Shown here in pieces: positions 1 to 6,944 of a stretch of 7,148 bases of DNA. The first letter of the stretch is position 1; every line of letters begins with the position of its first letter. A program made the translations under genes and the position numbers. Origin of the DNA: Chloroflexota bacterium (lineage in GTDB: Bacteria; Chloroflexota; Anaerolineae; Promineifilales; Promineifilaceae); NCBI GenBank assembly GCA_024223125.1, contig JAAEOP010000342.1:1-7148 (forward strand), read 5' to 3'. The notes under the pieces were generated by a model, which was not told where the DNA came from, ran no database searches, and saw nothing but the letters and a program-made list of their open reading frames with translations.

Positions 1-67
1 ACAATACCCTCTACCACACCCCCCTCGAGCGTAACCGTTCACCCCTATATGATTCTTTAAGTGGAAA

Positions 68-90
68 TCCTGATGTTAGTAACATCAGGA
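68..90. repeat. Perfect 10-bp inverted repeat with 3-bp centre
   Basis: TCCTGATGTT (68-77) is followed by AGT and then its exact reverse complement AACATCAGGA (81-90). On the + strand the repeat is followed by an A-rich run rather than T's, so it is not a rightward intrinsic terminator. On the - strand it is followed by only TTTCC, which would make a weak leftward terminator. It could instead be a dimeric regulator's operator or an end of a leftward gene outside the window. Confidence 0.6.
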
Positions 91-167
91 AGAAAAAATA
101 ATAGAATTGTTGAGAGTACACATTCTTAGCTGATCCCTCACAGAACTTAGTCTCATCAAAAACATTT

Positions 168-196
168 AACCCCACGTCAAAATGGCGTGGGGTTTT
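168..196 (+). terminator. Rho-independent terminator-like hairpin (possibly an attenuator)
   Basis: The arms AACCCCACG (168-176) and CGTGGGGTT (186-194) pair perfectly. T177-G185 (wobble) and C178-G184 can extend the stem around an AAAAT loop. The 3' arm runs directly into TTTT (193-196). The - strand has a looser U-rich tail (TTAAATGTTTTT), so it may work both ways. It ends only about 20 bases before a Shine-Dalgarno at 216-222, which leaves little room for a new promoter. It may therefore act as a conditional terminator in the leader of the gene starting at 230 and not as the end of an upstream gene. Confidence 0.7.
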
Positions 197-208
197 ACTT
201 TGCATCTC

Positions 209-225
209 ACCATCGAAAGGATGGT
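209..225 (+). promoter_or_regulatory. Small hairpin overlapping the Shine-Dalgarno of the stranded MAKR start
   Basis: ACCATC (209-214) and GATGGT (220-225) pair around a GAAAG loop (215-219). The AAAGGAT ribosome binding sequence (216-222) lies half in the loop and half in the stem, and its ATG is at 230-232. This could modulate translation of the original gene. The stem is only 6 bp, so the structural claim is modest. The binding site itself is well spaced (7 bases) for the ATG. Confidence 0.4.
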
Positions 226-229
226 AACA

Positions 230-247
230 ATGGCTAAACGACAGTAA
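230..247 (+). pseudogene. Stranded 5' end of the interrupted target gene (MAKRQ, then stop)
   Basis: A good ribosome binding site (AAAGGAT, 216-222) precedes an ATG that opens only five codons, Met-Ala-Lys-Arg-Gln, before TAA at 245-247. Such a well-formed start leading nowhere suggests truncation. Its first codons match the gene that opens at 7088 on the far side of the recombinase operon (Met-Ala-Lys-Arg-Gly-Arg-Pro-Lys), with 13 of 14 bases identical over CAATGGC-N-AAACGA. I infer that codons 1-4 are host sequence and that CAG-TAA (242-247) is already element DNA. MAKR is a common protein start, so coincidence is possible. Confidence 0.55.
236..241. repeat. Putative left attachment core (attL), AAACGA
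   Basis: AAACGA at 236-241 is repeated in the same orientation at 7094-7099, the other edge of the recombinase operon. One mismatch upstream of it, CAATGGC (228-234) is also repeated, at 7086-7092. In tyrosine recombination the crossover segment must be identical at both ends, so the core is either AAACGA (6 bp) or CAATGGC (7 bp). Tn554 is known to use a core of similar size and to lack terminal inverted repeats and target-site duplications of the transposase kind. The assignment rests on this within-window comparison only. Confidence 0.5.
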
Positions 248-260
248 TCCAAAGTTTGTA

Positions 261-282
261 TTTTTACACATTTTTTACATCG
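261..282. repeat. Subterminal tandem TTTTTACA motifs (left end)
   Basis: Two 11-bp units lie in tandem: TTTTTACACAT (261-271) and TTTTTACATCG (272-282), sharing TTTTTACA. The first nine bases (TTTTTACAC, 261-269) occur inverted near the other end as GTGTAAAAA (7044-7052). Placed 19 bases inside the proposed left core, and spaced by one helical turn, they are candidate recombinase or accessory-protein binding sites. They could also simply be AT-rich promoter-region sequence. Confidence 0.45.
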
Positions 283-310
283 GTCAAACATTTCTATTAC
301 AACTTTCCCC

Positions 311-316
311 TATACT
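311..316 (+). promoter_or_regulatory. Candidate -10 box of the recombinase operon
   Basis: TATACT at 311-316 differs from the sigma-70 -10 consensus by one base and lies 39 bases before the ATG at 355. No good -35 hexamer sits 16-18 bases upstream (the sequence there is near ACATTT), so it would be a weak or activator-dependent promoter. The TTTTTACA repeats at 261-282 lie just upstream, where a bound recombinase could repress or activate it. The location inside the inferred left end fits an operon that carries its own promoter. Confidence 0.35.
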
Positions 317-354
317 AAAACCAAATCGTTTATGCAGAAGAAGAGGCTATCTTG

Positions 355-1716
355 ATGGTGACTACCCCTGGCAAAAAATCACCGATAGAACCAAGCCTGC
401 ATCGCTATCGTATGGTGAAATACGAACGTGGTGATAGCCAGACCGGATTTATTTGTGCTGATCCGCAGGGGCTGCCATTTTTGGAGGGCCATCAATTTTT
501 CACCTGGCTGGTTGATGTCAAGGGGGTGACACCGGACACGGCCTGGCGCTATTTGAAGTTGTTACTGGCTTACCTGACCGGGTTGTGGCAAGCGACCTCG
601 ATCAGCTATGCCGCGCCAGTCTCTACTATTCGGGAACAGACCATATTTTTTCTCCGAAACAGACTGGGCTGTACGGTTTGGAAACATAAAAACGGCAACT
701 ATCAGGTCAAGCGGCCCCGTCTGGTCACGCCATCCACTGCCCGCCAGTATCTGGTTGTGGCCAGACATTTCTACGATTTTGCCATTGAGACGGGCTTGTA
801 TACCGACCCCAATCCCTTTGCCTGGTCTGACGGGCGCAAGTTGCGCCAGTTGCAGTTTGTGCCCACCATACCGCCCCGCTCCGGGTTGTCACTGCCGGAC
901 GAAAAGCAAGGCCGAATGCCGGACACCTATTTCTGCCTGGTGGGCGATGAGTGGAAACCCCGGATTATCGATGACCCCAATCTACCACGTCACTTTATGC
1001 CCCAGTTCGAGTATCGTCGCGATCAACTGGTGGTCAGAATTTTGTTCGAGTCAGGGGCGCGAATCGGGGAGGTGTTAGCCTTGACTATCGGTGATTGGCG
1101 TCATTTTGGGCTACAGCCTCGTGCCGCGGCCACCAACAAGGGGGATGGCATAGCCCGGGTAAAACAGGTCTGGTGGAGTGCGGAAACGAATATACTCCTG
1201 CATCACTATGTGAACAATGAGCGGGTTCAAGGTGATGAATTGAAGCGGAAACTACACGACCTACCAGACAGTGAAACCATATTTTTGAATTTCAAAGGCC
1301 AAGCCTATACCTATCACGCCTTCTATTACCACTGGCGCAATACGTGCCGTAAGGTCAATATCAAACTCCATCCCCATCAAGTTCGACATTGGTTTGTGAC
1401 GATGGCCTTGTACAAAATTCAAGCCCTACCTGAAGCGAAACGGAATGTTGAAATCCAAAATCTAATCACTTATATGGCCTGGAAAAATTCCAGCACGATC
1501 CAGACCTATCAGCATCACGTTAGACAGACCCAGTTTGAGCCCACCCATCGCGCCGTCAGCCAACTGGTCGCGGATGGCGTTCAATCAGAGATGTCTACTC
1601 AGACCGAATTGGAAGTGTTGCCAGAGGGCCAGCCTGGTCAGGACGGCTCGGTTCAGGTTGACCTGATTTCGACAGAACTATCGGAACGACTATGGAGGAT
1701 CATTGAGCAACAGTAA
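355..1716 (+). CDS. tnpA: TnpA-like tyrosine recombinase (first of three)
   Basis: A 453-residue site-specific DNA recombinase that should cut and rejoin DNA through a covalent 3'-phosphotyrosine during integration and excision. Residues ~35-150 look like the SAM-like core-binding domain, and ~215-390 are the catalytic domain. Visible active-site residues are Arg236 (SGARIGEVL), probable Lys262, His341 and Arg344 (HPHQVRHWF), Trp376 in the His/Trp position and nucleophile Tyr385 (TIQTYQHH), exactly nine residues after the Trp. About 65 residues follow the tyrosine, a polar tail of unknown use. I chose ATG 355 because AGAGG (342-346) sits eight bases before it; TTG 352 is also possible. It overlaps the next gene by 14 bases. 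Size and position match TnpA of the Tn554 family (about 360 residues), though this protein is longer. A RIT-type trio member is the alternative, disfavoured by the partners' size. Confidence 0.88.
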   Translation: MVTTPGKKSPIEPSLHRYRMVKYERGDSQTGFICADPQGLPFLEGHQFFTWLVDVKGVTPDTAWRYLKLLLAYLTGLWQATSISYAAPVSTIREQTIFFLRNRLGCTVWKHKNGNYQVKRPRLVTPSTARQYLVVARHFYDFAIETGLYTDPNPFAWSDGRKLRQLQFVPTIPPRSGLSLPDEKQGRMPDTYFCLVGDEWKPRIIDDPNLPRHFMPQFEYRRDQLVVRILFESGARIGEVLALTIGDWRHFGLQPRAAATNKGDGIARVKQVWWSAETNILLHHYVNNERVQGDELKRKLHDLPDSETIFLNFKGQAYTYHAFYYHWRNTCRKVNIKLHPHQVRHWFVTMALYKIQALPEAKRNVEIQNLITYMAWKNSSTIQTYQHHVRQTQFEPTHRAVSQLVADGVQSEMSTQTELEVLPEGQPGQDGSVQVDLISTELSERLWRIIEQQ

Positions 1717-3934
1717 GCAAGAGATTGACGACGAGTTGATCAACAGTTTGATTTTTAATGGTTTTAACCCCGAACCCAACCCGGAGCATAGGGCCCGGTT
1801 AAACGAATTGTTCCAGAAGCTTGCTCCGACTGTCGTTCAAGAGGTGCGTCAGCCCAATATCTGCGCCTATGTGGGGCCGGCGTTGCTGACCTGGTTGCTC
1901 AACTCTGGCTCAAAATGGCCCTGGTTCAATCACCTGACCCTGGTCGGTATGATCTACGCGGCCACAGGTGTTGTTCACCAGACCGGTCCGGCCCTTGGTG
2001 TTCACACCTTTCTCAAATGGGCTATTCCTGACTACTATCCGGACCTGGCCCAATTAAAGGTTGAGGCCGCGATCACCAAATGCTTTGGCTCTGATCTGGC
2101 TGCTCGCGGGGCCAATGCCTACCACAACTATTCAGCCCTTCAGCAGCCGGTTAAAGCCTATGTAGACACTTTACCCGAGGCGCGTCAGGTAGCCCTGGTC
2201 CCATTTCTATTGCCGGTCTTTACCCCATCTCGCAAACTGTATCTGTTGAAAAAAGCGGCTACAGAGAAAGCCAAGCAAAAGCGAAAAGAACAGGTTTTTC
2301 CGGTAGCCAGACGCTTGCCCGGCCTGATTGCGCTGGCCCGTCGCCGCTGCCGGTGGCTACAGCAGCTTGAGGCCGAGGTCCAACAAATTGCAGCCAAGGT
2401 TGCCGCCGGCGAGATTACCTTACCCACAACGCTGGCGGTCAAACATTGGGATGGGCAGCAGAGCATGTCATTCAAAATCTGGAACCAGCCCAGTTGGATT
2501 CTGGCCCACACGACCTACTACCATCCGGAACGGGTCCTCAAGGCCAAGAAAGATCCGGAGAGCTTCGACGAGCAACTATTTTTGCAGTTATGGAGTGATT
2601 TACTTGATGATTGTTGGTTCTTGCAGGCCGTTTCACTGGGCATCATCCCTGGTGAGCAGGATTTGTCGCCCCAGGCGCAAGCTTACCTTGACCACTGGAA
2701 CATGCCCCGATTTTATGCATTGGCCCCCGGTTTATTACAACTCAGTCGCAGCGCCTCAACATTTTTGTCCGCGATCCGACAGAAAAAAATCGACTGGGAT
2801 GACGACCAACCTCTATTTTGTGTTGAACCACTCCTGGCCGCCGCCCTGGTCGGTCTATTTGTGCTGGTCAGTATTACCACGACCGGTATGCGCATCGGCG
2901 AGCTACAACAGGTGACCCTCAGTAGTGAATGTATGGTGCGCAGCCATTTGCCCCAGTATGATGACGACCAAGGGCAATGGCAACTCGGGCCTGAACGCAT
3001 CTTTTGGTCCGTTTTTCCCAAAGGCGAGAGCCAGAGCAGACCTTATTTGGTGTCATCAACTATGTTGGAAACGATGTTTGCGCTGCACGACCTGCACGAA
3101 CGTTATTACGGTTCGGGCAGCATTGGTCCGGTGCCAGCACGGCCTGGGGTCAGTTTATTCTCGCACTATCAAAAATATCCGGGCCGCCACGCCTTCGTCT
3201 TACAATGGGCTGGGCGGCAACTCTCAAGCCGGGTTCTTCCCCTTTGCTTGACCTTCCTCTTGCTGGAACATGATTTTCGAGACCTGTCAGGCCGTCCGGT
3301 GCGGATCACGCCGCATACGCTCCGGCACAGCATCGCCACCTGGTTACGCCTGCAGGGTCTGCCGCTGCAAGATATTATGACCTTTTTGGGCCACATTAAC
3401 CTGACGGTATCCGATTATTACAGTCAGTTACCGGCTGACGAATTATTTAAAAAGTTAGGGCCGGCCCTGACTGCGCTGGCCCAGTTAACCGGCACGGACC
3501 CGGCCGCAATCCGCACCGTTGAACAACTGGGCCAGTTGCAGGTTGAGGCCTTGAAACAGTACGGTAGCCTGCGCAAAACTGTCGGTGGAGATTGCGGCAC
3601 CCTACACCCTTGCGAGGTGCAATTCCAGTGTGCCGGCTGCCCCTATTTTGTACCCGACCCCATCCGCCGGAATGAAATTGAGCAGCGAATTTCAAATCTG
3701 ACCACGGCTATCGCCTTTTTTGAAAACAGCGGGCAGCCTCTGGCGGCTGAAACTGCTATGGGGCAGCGTCACAATTGGATACGGGTCTTAGCCGAAGTCG
3801 ATGCTGGCGCTAATGTACCCCTGCTAGCGCCCGCTTCAGTCGCCTTGCGGTGTAAAAAACTGGAATTTGCTGAAGCAGAGTTTATGCCGTTGTTGCCAAT
3901 CAAGCCCCTGGCGCTGCCACCGCACCATGATTAG
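1703..3934 (+). CDS. tnpB: TnpB-like large tyrosine recombinase, copy 1 (Tn554-type, unrelated to IS200/IS605 TnpB)
   Basis: A 743-residue recombinase with a long N-terminal region (~1-340, partly basic around 180-220) and a catalytic domain (~370-580). The full active site is visible: Arg397 (TTGMRIGEL), Lys440 (FPKGE), His538 and Arg541 (TPHTLRHSI), His564 (FLGHINL) and Tyr573, nine residues after the His. After it comes a four-cysteine cluster, Cys631, Cys637, Cys643 and Cys646 (C-x5-C-x5-C-x2-C), a likely zinc-binding knuckle. The start is TTG 1703, inside the end of the preceding gene, with GGAGG at 1694-1698; this implies translational coupling. TTG 1736 is a less likely start. The next gene is a paralogue with the same motif order and begins 12 bases downstream. 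The family is known for TnpA and TnpB acting together in transposition; whether this copy or the next is the true TnpB partner cannot be told here. Confidence 0.88.
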   Translation: MSNSKQEIDDELINSLIFNGFNPEPNPEHRARLNELFQKLAPTVVQEVRQPNICAYVGPALLTWLLNSGSKWPWFNHLTLVGMIYAATGVVHQTGPALGVHTFLKWAIPDYYPDLAQLKVEAAITKCFGSDLAARGANAYHNYSALQQPVKAYVDTLPEARQVALVPFLLPVFTPSRKLYLLKKAATEKAKQKRKEQVFPVARRLPGLIALARRRCRWLQQLEAEVQQIAAKVAAGEITLPTTLAVKHWDGQQSMSFKIWNQPSWILAHTTYYHPERVLKAKKDPESFDEQLFLQLWSDLLDDCWFLQAVSLGIIPGEQDLSPQAQAYLDHWNMPRFYALAPGLLQLSRSASTFLSAIRQKKIDWDDDQPLFCVEPLLAAALVGLFVLVSITTTGMRIGELQQVTLSSECMVRSHLPQYDDDQGQWQLGPERIFWSVFPKGESQSRPYLVSSTMLETMFALHDLHERYYGSGSIGPVPARPGVSLFSHYQKYPGRHAFVLQWAGRQLSSRVLPLCLTFLLLEHDFRDLSGRPVRITPHTLRHSIATWLRLQGLPLQDIMTFLGHINLTVSDYYSQLPADELFKKLGPALTALAQLTGTDPAAIRTVEQLGQLQVEALKQYGSLRKTVGGDCGTLHPCEVQFQCAGCPYFVPDPIRRNEIEQRISNLTTAIAFFENSGQPLAAETAMGQRHNWIRVLAEVDAGANVPLLAPASVALRCKKLEFAEAEFMPLLPIKPLALPPHHD

Positions 3935-3946
3935 GACAGTCACATT

Positions 3947-6091
3947 ATGGACAATGAAAACAGCTATCTAGACATCCTTTTACAAGCCCTTGACCCCGTT
4001 TTGGGGGAGACTATTCCACTCACGGCTTGGAGACGAATTCCACCCAAATTGGGGTATTGGTTGATTAACAATACCTTAGCCTACCCGTGGTTCAGCCAGT
4101 TGGCCTTTGCGGCGGTGGTTAATGCCTCAAGTGGTGTGGTGCATCCAGACAATAATATCCGCTCAATCTATTCCTTGCTGCGGTATGCCATTCCCAACCT
4201 TTATGCTGACGTAGCCTCATTAAGCCCGGAGCAAGCCTTGCTGACCTATATGAACGACCCGCTTGAACCCCGAGTGGGGCGCGATGCCTATACCGCCTAT
4301 ATCAGGCTGCAGAGAAAAACCCGCCGCTATCTGGATGAAACCCCTCCAGCCGTTTCTGAGCGGTTGAAATCTTTTTTATTGCCCCCCCTCATCGTCTCAG
4401 CTCGTTTGGAAAAGTTAGCCGAACAGAAACGGGTGGATGCCATCCGGCGGCGGAAAAATCAAACCTTTGGCCTGACTGAAAATCTATCAACCCTGGTGCC
4501 CCTGGCCAAACGTCGCTACCAGTGGTTGTTGAAATTGGAAAACCAATTTCAACAAACCGTTGAGCAGTTCAGGAATGGTCAAATTAGTTTGCCGGCCGTT
4601 ATTACCGTTCAGCATCCGGAACAAGAAGAGAAACTTTCATTTCGGCTTTGGGATAAGTTGAGTTGGCTTAAGGCTCACCCAGCTGCTTATGGGGCCGGAA
4701 CACTGCGCAGACATAGACGCCTGAAAGATGCGGATACCCAGCTGTTTCTTCAGCTTGAGGGCCATATTCCTGACGGCTCCTGGTTTTTGCAGGCGGTGGC
4801 CGTGGGGGTTATCCAGGGCTCACAGAAATTGGCCCCCAAGGCCCGTCATTATACAGACAAATGGCAGTTACCAAAAAAGCTAAATACTTCATCACCAGGT
4901 CTGCTCACACCCGGCGCATTTGGTCGCTTTTTATGGGGCACCCGTGAACGAGCGACCGGGCTGCCGGACGACTCGAAGGTCATTTTTTGTGTCGAACCCC
5001 TGCTGGCCGCCGCGACCGTAGGCCTGTTTGTGCTGGTCAGTACCATTTCGACCGGCATGCGGACGGGTGAGTTGCAGCAAGTGACATACGATCAAGACTG
5101 TATGGAGCGCGGCTATCTACCACAATTTGATGACCAAACAAAACAGTGGGTTCACGGACCGGAGCGCACCTTTTGGCGGGTTTACCCCAAAGCCGGTCAG
5201 CGCCGGGAGCGCTATTTTGTTTCTTCAACTATGCTTGAAGCCTTGTTGGCCTTACATGACTTACACCTGCGTTATCACGGCCCTATCGAACCGATACCGG
5301 CCCGGCCGACCCAAGAACAGTTTTCTCACATCCGCCGCTATCCTGATCGATATCGTTTCGTCTTGCAATGGGCTGGCTTGCATCTTTCCAGTCACAGCCT
5401 CAACAACTGCTTAACATTTTTGTTGCTGGAACATCCATGCCGAGACCAGGCTGGTCAGCCGATACACATTACGCCTCATCTCCTGCGGCACGCGATGGCC
5501 GGCTGGCTACACAAAGAGGATTTCTCGCTGGACCAAATTATGGGCGTACTGAAACACGTCAATGCTACGGTCACCGCCTATTATGCCATGCTCTCTCCTG
5601 ATGAACTATATCGTAAATTGGGACCCCTGCTGACCTCACTGGCCGAGTTGGTCGATCTGGACCCGTCAGTTGTTCGTTCTGGCGAGCAACTCAGAAATCT
5701 TCAAGAACAAGCGCTGAAACGTTACGGCTTACTCAGGCAAATCCCTGGCGGTCACTGTACCACAGTTTATCCGTGTGAGGTCCACTTCAAATGTGCCAAT
5801 TGTAGCTACTACATTCCCGATCCGGCCCGACGAAATGACATTGAACAAATGGTGACCACCGGCGCTGAGGTTATCCAACTTTATCACCAGCATGGTGACC
5901 ATCTCCTGGCCGAGGCCGAGTGCATCCGTCAACGTAGTTGGCAGCGCGTCTTAACGGAGATGGACCAGATTGAGGCCCATCAGCTCATGCCACCTCAAAC
6001 TGTCGCTGACCGTATGCGCACTTTTCCGGTCAATGATGTGGGTCCGAGGCTGATGCAAGACAGCGATCCCATCGAGCAGTTAGAAGGTTAG
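3947..6091 (+). CDS. TnpB-like large tyrosine recombinase, copy 2
   Basis: A 714-residue paralogue of the upstream recombinase, alike along its whole length and strongest in the catalytic core (both read FCVEPLLAAA, then VGLFVLVS, and TFLLLEH). The active site is complete: Arg372 (STGMRTGEL), Lys415 (YPKAG), His511 and Arg514 (TPHLLRHAM), His537 (LKHVN) and Tyr546, nine residues on. The GH of the usual LGH box is KH here. The cysteine cluster repeats with identical spacing at Cys604, Cys610, Cys616 and Cys619. ATG 3947 follows the previous stop by 12 bases, with AGGA (3933-3936) as a modest ribosome binding site. No active-site loss or frameshift is seen, so it is probably a working third recombinase and not a decaying duplicate. 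The divergence from copy 1 suggests an old duplication with a separate role, perhaps the second strand exchange or the other element end. Confidence 0.88.
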   Translation: MDNENSYLDILLQALDPVLGETIPLTAWRRIPPKLGYWLINNTLAYPWFSQLAFAAVVNASSGVVHPDNNIRSIYSLLRYAIPNLYADVASLSPEQALLTYMNDPLEPRVGRDAYTAYIRLQRKTRRYLDETPPAVSERLKSFLLPPLIVSARLEKLAEQKRVDAIRRRKNQTFGLTENLSTLVPLAKRRYQWLLKLENQFQQTVEQFRNGQISLPAVITVQHPEQEEKLSFRLWDKLSWLKAHPAAYGAGTLRRHRRLKDADTQLFLQLEGHIPDGSWFLQAVAVGVIQGSQKLAPKARHYTDKWQLPKKLNTSSPGLLTPGAFGRFLWGTRERATGLPDDSKVIFCVEPLLAAATVGLFVLVSTISTGMRTGELQQVTYDQDCMERGYLPQFDDQTKQWVHGPERTFWRVYPKAGQRRERYFVSSTMLEALLALHDLHLRYHGPIEPIPARPTQEQFSHIRRYPDRYRFVLQWAGLHLSSHSLNNCLTFLLLEHPCRDQAGQPIHITPHLLRHAMAGWLHKEDFSLDQIMGVLKHVNATVTAYYAMLSPDELYRKLGPLLTSLAELVDLDPSVVRSGEQLRNLQEQALKRYGLLRQIPGGHCTTVYPCEVHFKCANCSYYIPDPARRNDIEQMVTTGAEVIQLYHQHGDHLLAEAECIRQRSWQRVLTEMDQIEAHQLMPPQTVADRMRTFPVNDVGPRLMQDSDPIEQLEG

Positions 6092-6103
6092 TCGAGCCAG
6101 ACA

Positions 6104-6574
6104 ATGACCACACCCCTACAACACCGCAATCAAGCCTTATTCCGGCGCACGGTTGCGCTGACCGAAGCCGCCATCGAAAAGCTGGAAGCAGAAGGTGAAA
6201 CAGTGACCCTGACCAGCGTGGCTGGAGCCACTCGTGACATAGATACAGAAGGTCGTGGTATTTCACAAACAACGATTGTTCGTAATCCGGATGCTCTGGC
6301 AATTTTCCGCCAGCATAGCCCGGCTTACCAGAAAAAAGTGGCCCGCAAAGCCCGCCAGACCCAAAACAAACCATCCCAGCCTGTGGTTGACCAATATCAA
6401 GCCCTCGACAGGCTGGACTTAATTCAAATGATTGAGGCGTTGCAGGCAGAAAATGCCCGGCTCAATGCTCGCCTCTCAGAATTACAAACTGAGCGAGACA
6501 CCGCTTACCACTTACGTGATGAAGCCCTCCAACAAAACGCCCGGCAACTGGCCAAACTGGCTGAACTGATGTGA
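6104..6574 (+). CDS. tnpC: TnpC-like accessory protein (DUF6262-like), HTH plus coiled coil
   Basis: A 156-residue protein. Residues ~8-75 read like the N-terminal DNA-binding part of Tn554-type TnpC/DUF6262 proteins: a helix (RRTVALTEAAIEKLEAEG), then VTLTSVA and a helix ending in TTIVRNPDALAIFR. The turn between the HTH helices is longer than a standard one (TRDIDTEGRGIS). A basic, proline-containing linker (~77-93) leads to a strong heptad-rich coiled coil from ~102 to the end (ALQAENARLNARLSELQ), which should mediate dimerisation. In Tn554, TnpC is not strictly essential but influences transposition efficiency and insertion orientation; a similar helper role is inferred. The ATG at 6104 lies 12 bases after the previous stop and lacks a strong ribosome binding site (AGAAGG at 6082-6087 is too far), so it probably relies on coupling. 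Confidence 0.68.
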   Translation: MTTPLQHRNQALFRRTVALTEAAIEKLEAEGETVTLTSVAGATRDIDTEGRGISQTTIVRNPDALAIFRQHSPAYQKKVARKARQTQNKPSQPVVDQYQALDRLDLIQMIEALQAENARLNARLSELQTERDTAYHLRDEALQQNARQLAKLAELM

Positions 6575-6592
6575 ACAGAAAGTGGAGGAACA

Positions 6593-6943
6593 GTGAACCC
6601 TTGCTGGCAACCCGGTTGCCCTAACCCAGCCATCCCTTGCTATTACGGTCCTCCCGATGATGAGTACACTGGCCCGGATGCCTACTACTGTCCCCAACAC
6701 GCCAGAGAACAAGGTTTCTGCCCCCTTTGTGGTGATTATTGGTCTGGAAACACTCTCTTTGACTTTGACACAATCGGACTCTGTCTGCACTGTTACCAAG
6801 AACTTGAGACCGGTCGCGCCTATCCCCATTCGACCCGGCATGACGAAGTCCGTGAGAAGATCACCGGTCACCCACAAGCTATTCAACTCTTTGATGAGAC
6901 GGAGAACTACCTGCAAGTCAAGGTTCGGGGCAACGGTGAATGA
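6593..6943 (+). CDS. Cysteine-rich putative zinc-binding protein, function unknown
   Basis: A 116-residue protein with no signal peptide or membrane segment. Two metal-site candidates are visible: Cys4, Cys9 and Cys15 with Cys33-x2-His36 (YCPQH), and a zinc-ribbon-like pair Cys43-x2-Cys46 (FCPLCGDYW) and Cys64-x2-Cys67 (LCLHC) flanking an aromatic, acidic stretch (LFDFD). The C-terminal ~45 residues are polar and lack cysteines. The GTG start at 6593 is supported by GGAGG at 6584-6588, four bases before it, the same arrangement (GGAGG-4-start) as the TTG start at 1703. It lies 18 bases after the TnpC-like gene and so belongs to the same operon. It may be an accessory protein that binds DNA or the recombinases, or cargo. 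I do not recognise a named family, and function is not assigned. Confidence 0.72.
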   Translation: MNPCWQPGCPNPAIPCYYGPPDDEYTGPDAYYCPQHAREQGFCPLCGDYWSGNTLFDFDTIGLCLHCYQELETGRAYPHSTRHDEVREKITGHPQAIQLFDETENYLQVKVRGNGE

Positions 6944-6944
6944 A

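Larger units (their letters stand above)
1..235. other. Left flank: probable host leader region of the interrupted target gene
   Basis: No convincing protein-coding gene lies here. The stretch holds a perfect hairpin repeat (68-90), a terminator-like hairpin (168-196), a short hairpin over a Shine-Dalgarno (209-225) and a start codon at 230. The leftward reading frame across 11-271 would run straight through both large hairpins, has no recognisable domain and looks spurious. My inference is that this is chromosomal (or other host replicon) DNA: the original 5' untranslated region of the gene whose body now resumes at about 7100. A weak TAGAAT -10-like box at 102-107 could be its promoter, but I see no matching -35. 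Confidence 0.5.

Noticed and set aside
11..271. Leftward 86-codon reading frame in the left flank
   Set aside because: It crosses both large inverted repeats, has no plausible domain and reads as low-complexity aromatic and basic residues. The opposite strand carries better-supported regulatory features.
608..1078. Rightward 156-codon frame inside the first recombinase gene
   Set aside because: It is an out-of-frame shadow: proline, serine and arginine-rich with no domain, while the overlapping frame carries the recombinase motifs.
2328..2915. Rightward 195-codon frame inside the second recombinase gene
   Set aside because: It is a shadow frame with a composition typical of misread coding sequence. 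The long frame here contains conserved recombinase sequence shared with its paralogue.
355..6091. Classification as a RIT (recombinase in trio) element
   Set aside because: Three tandem tyrosine recombinases fit superficially, but two are over 700 residues, they are paralogues with C-terminal cysteine clusters, and a TnpC-like gene follows. This matches the Tn554 type better.
1703..6091. Recent tandem duplication of one gene by unequal crossover
   Set aside because: The two large recombinases differ throughout at the DNA level and in length, and they lack long identical stretches, so any duplication is old.
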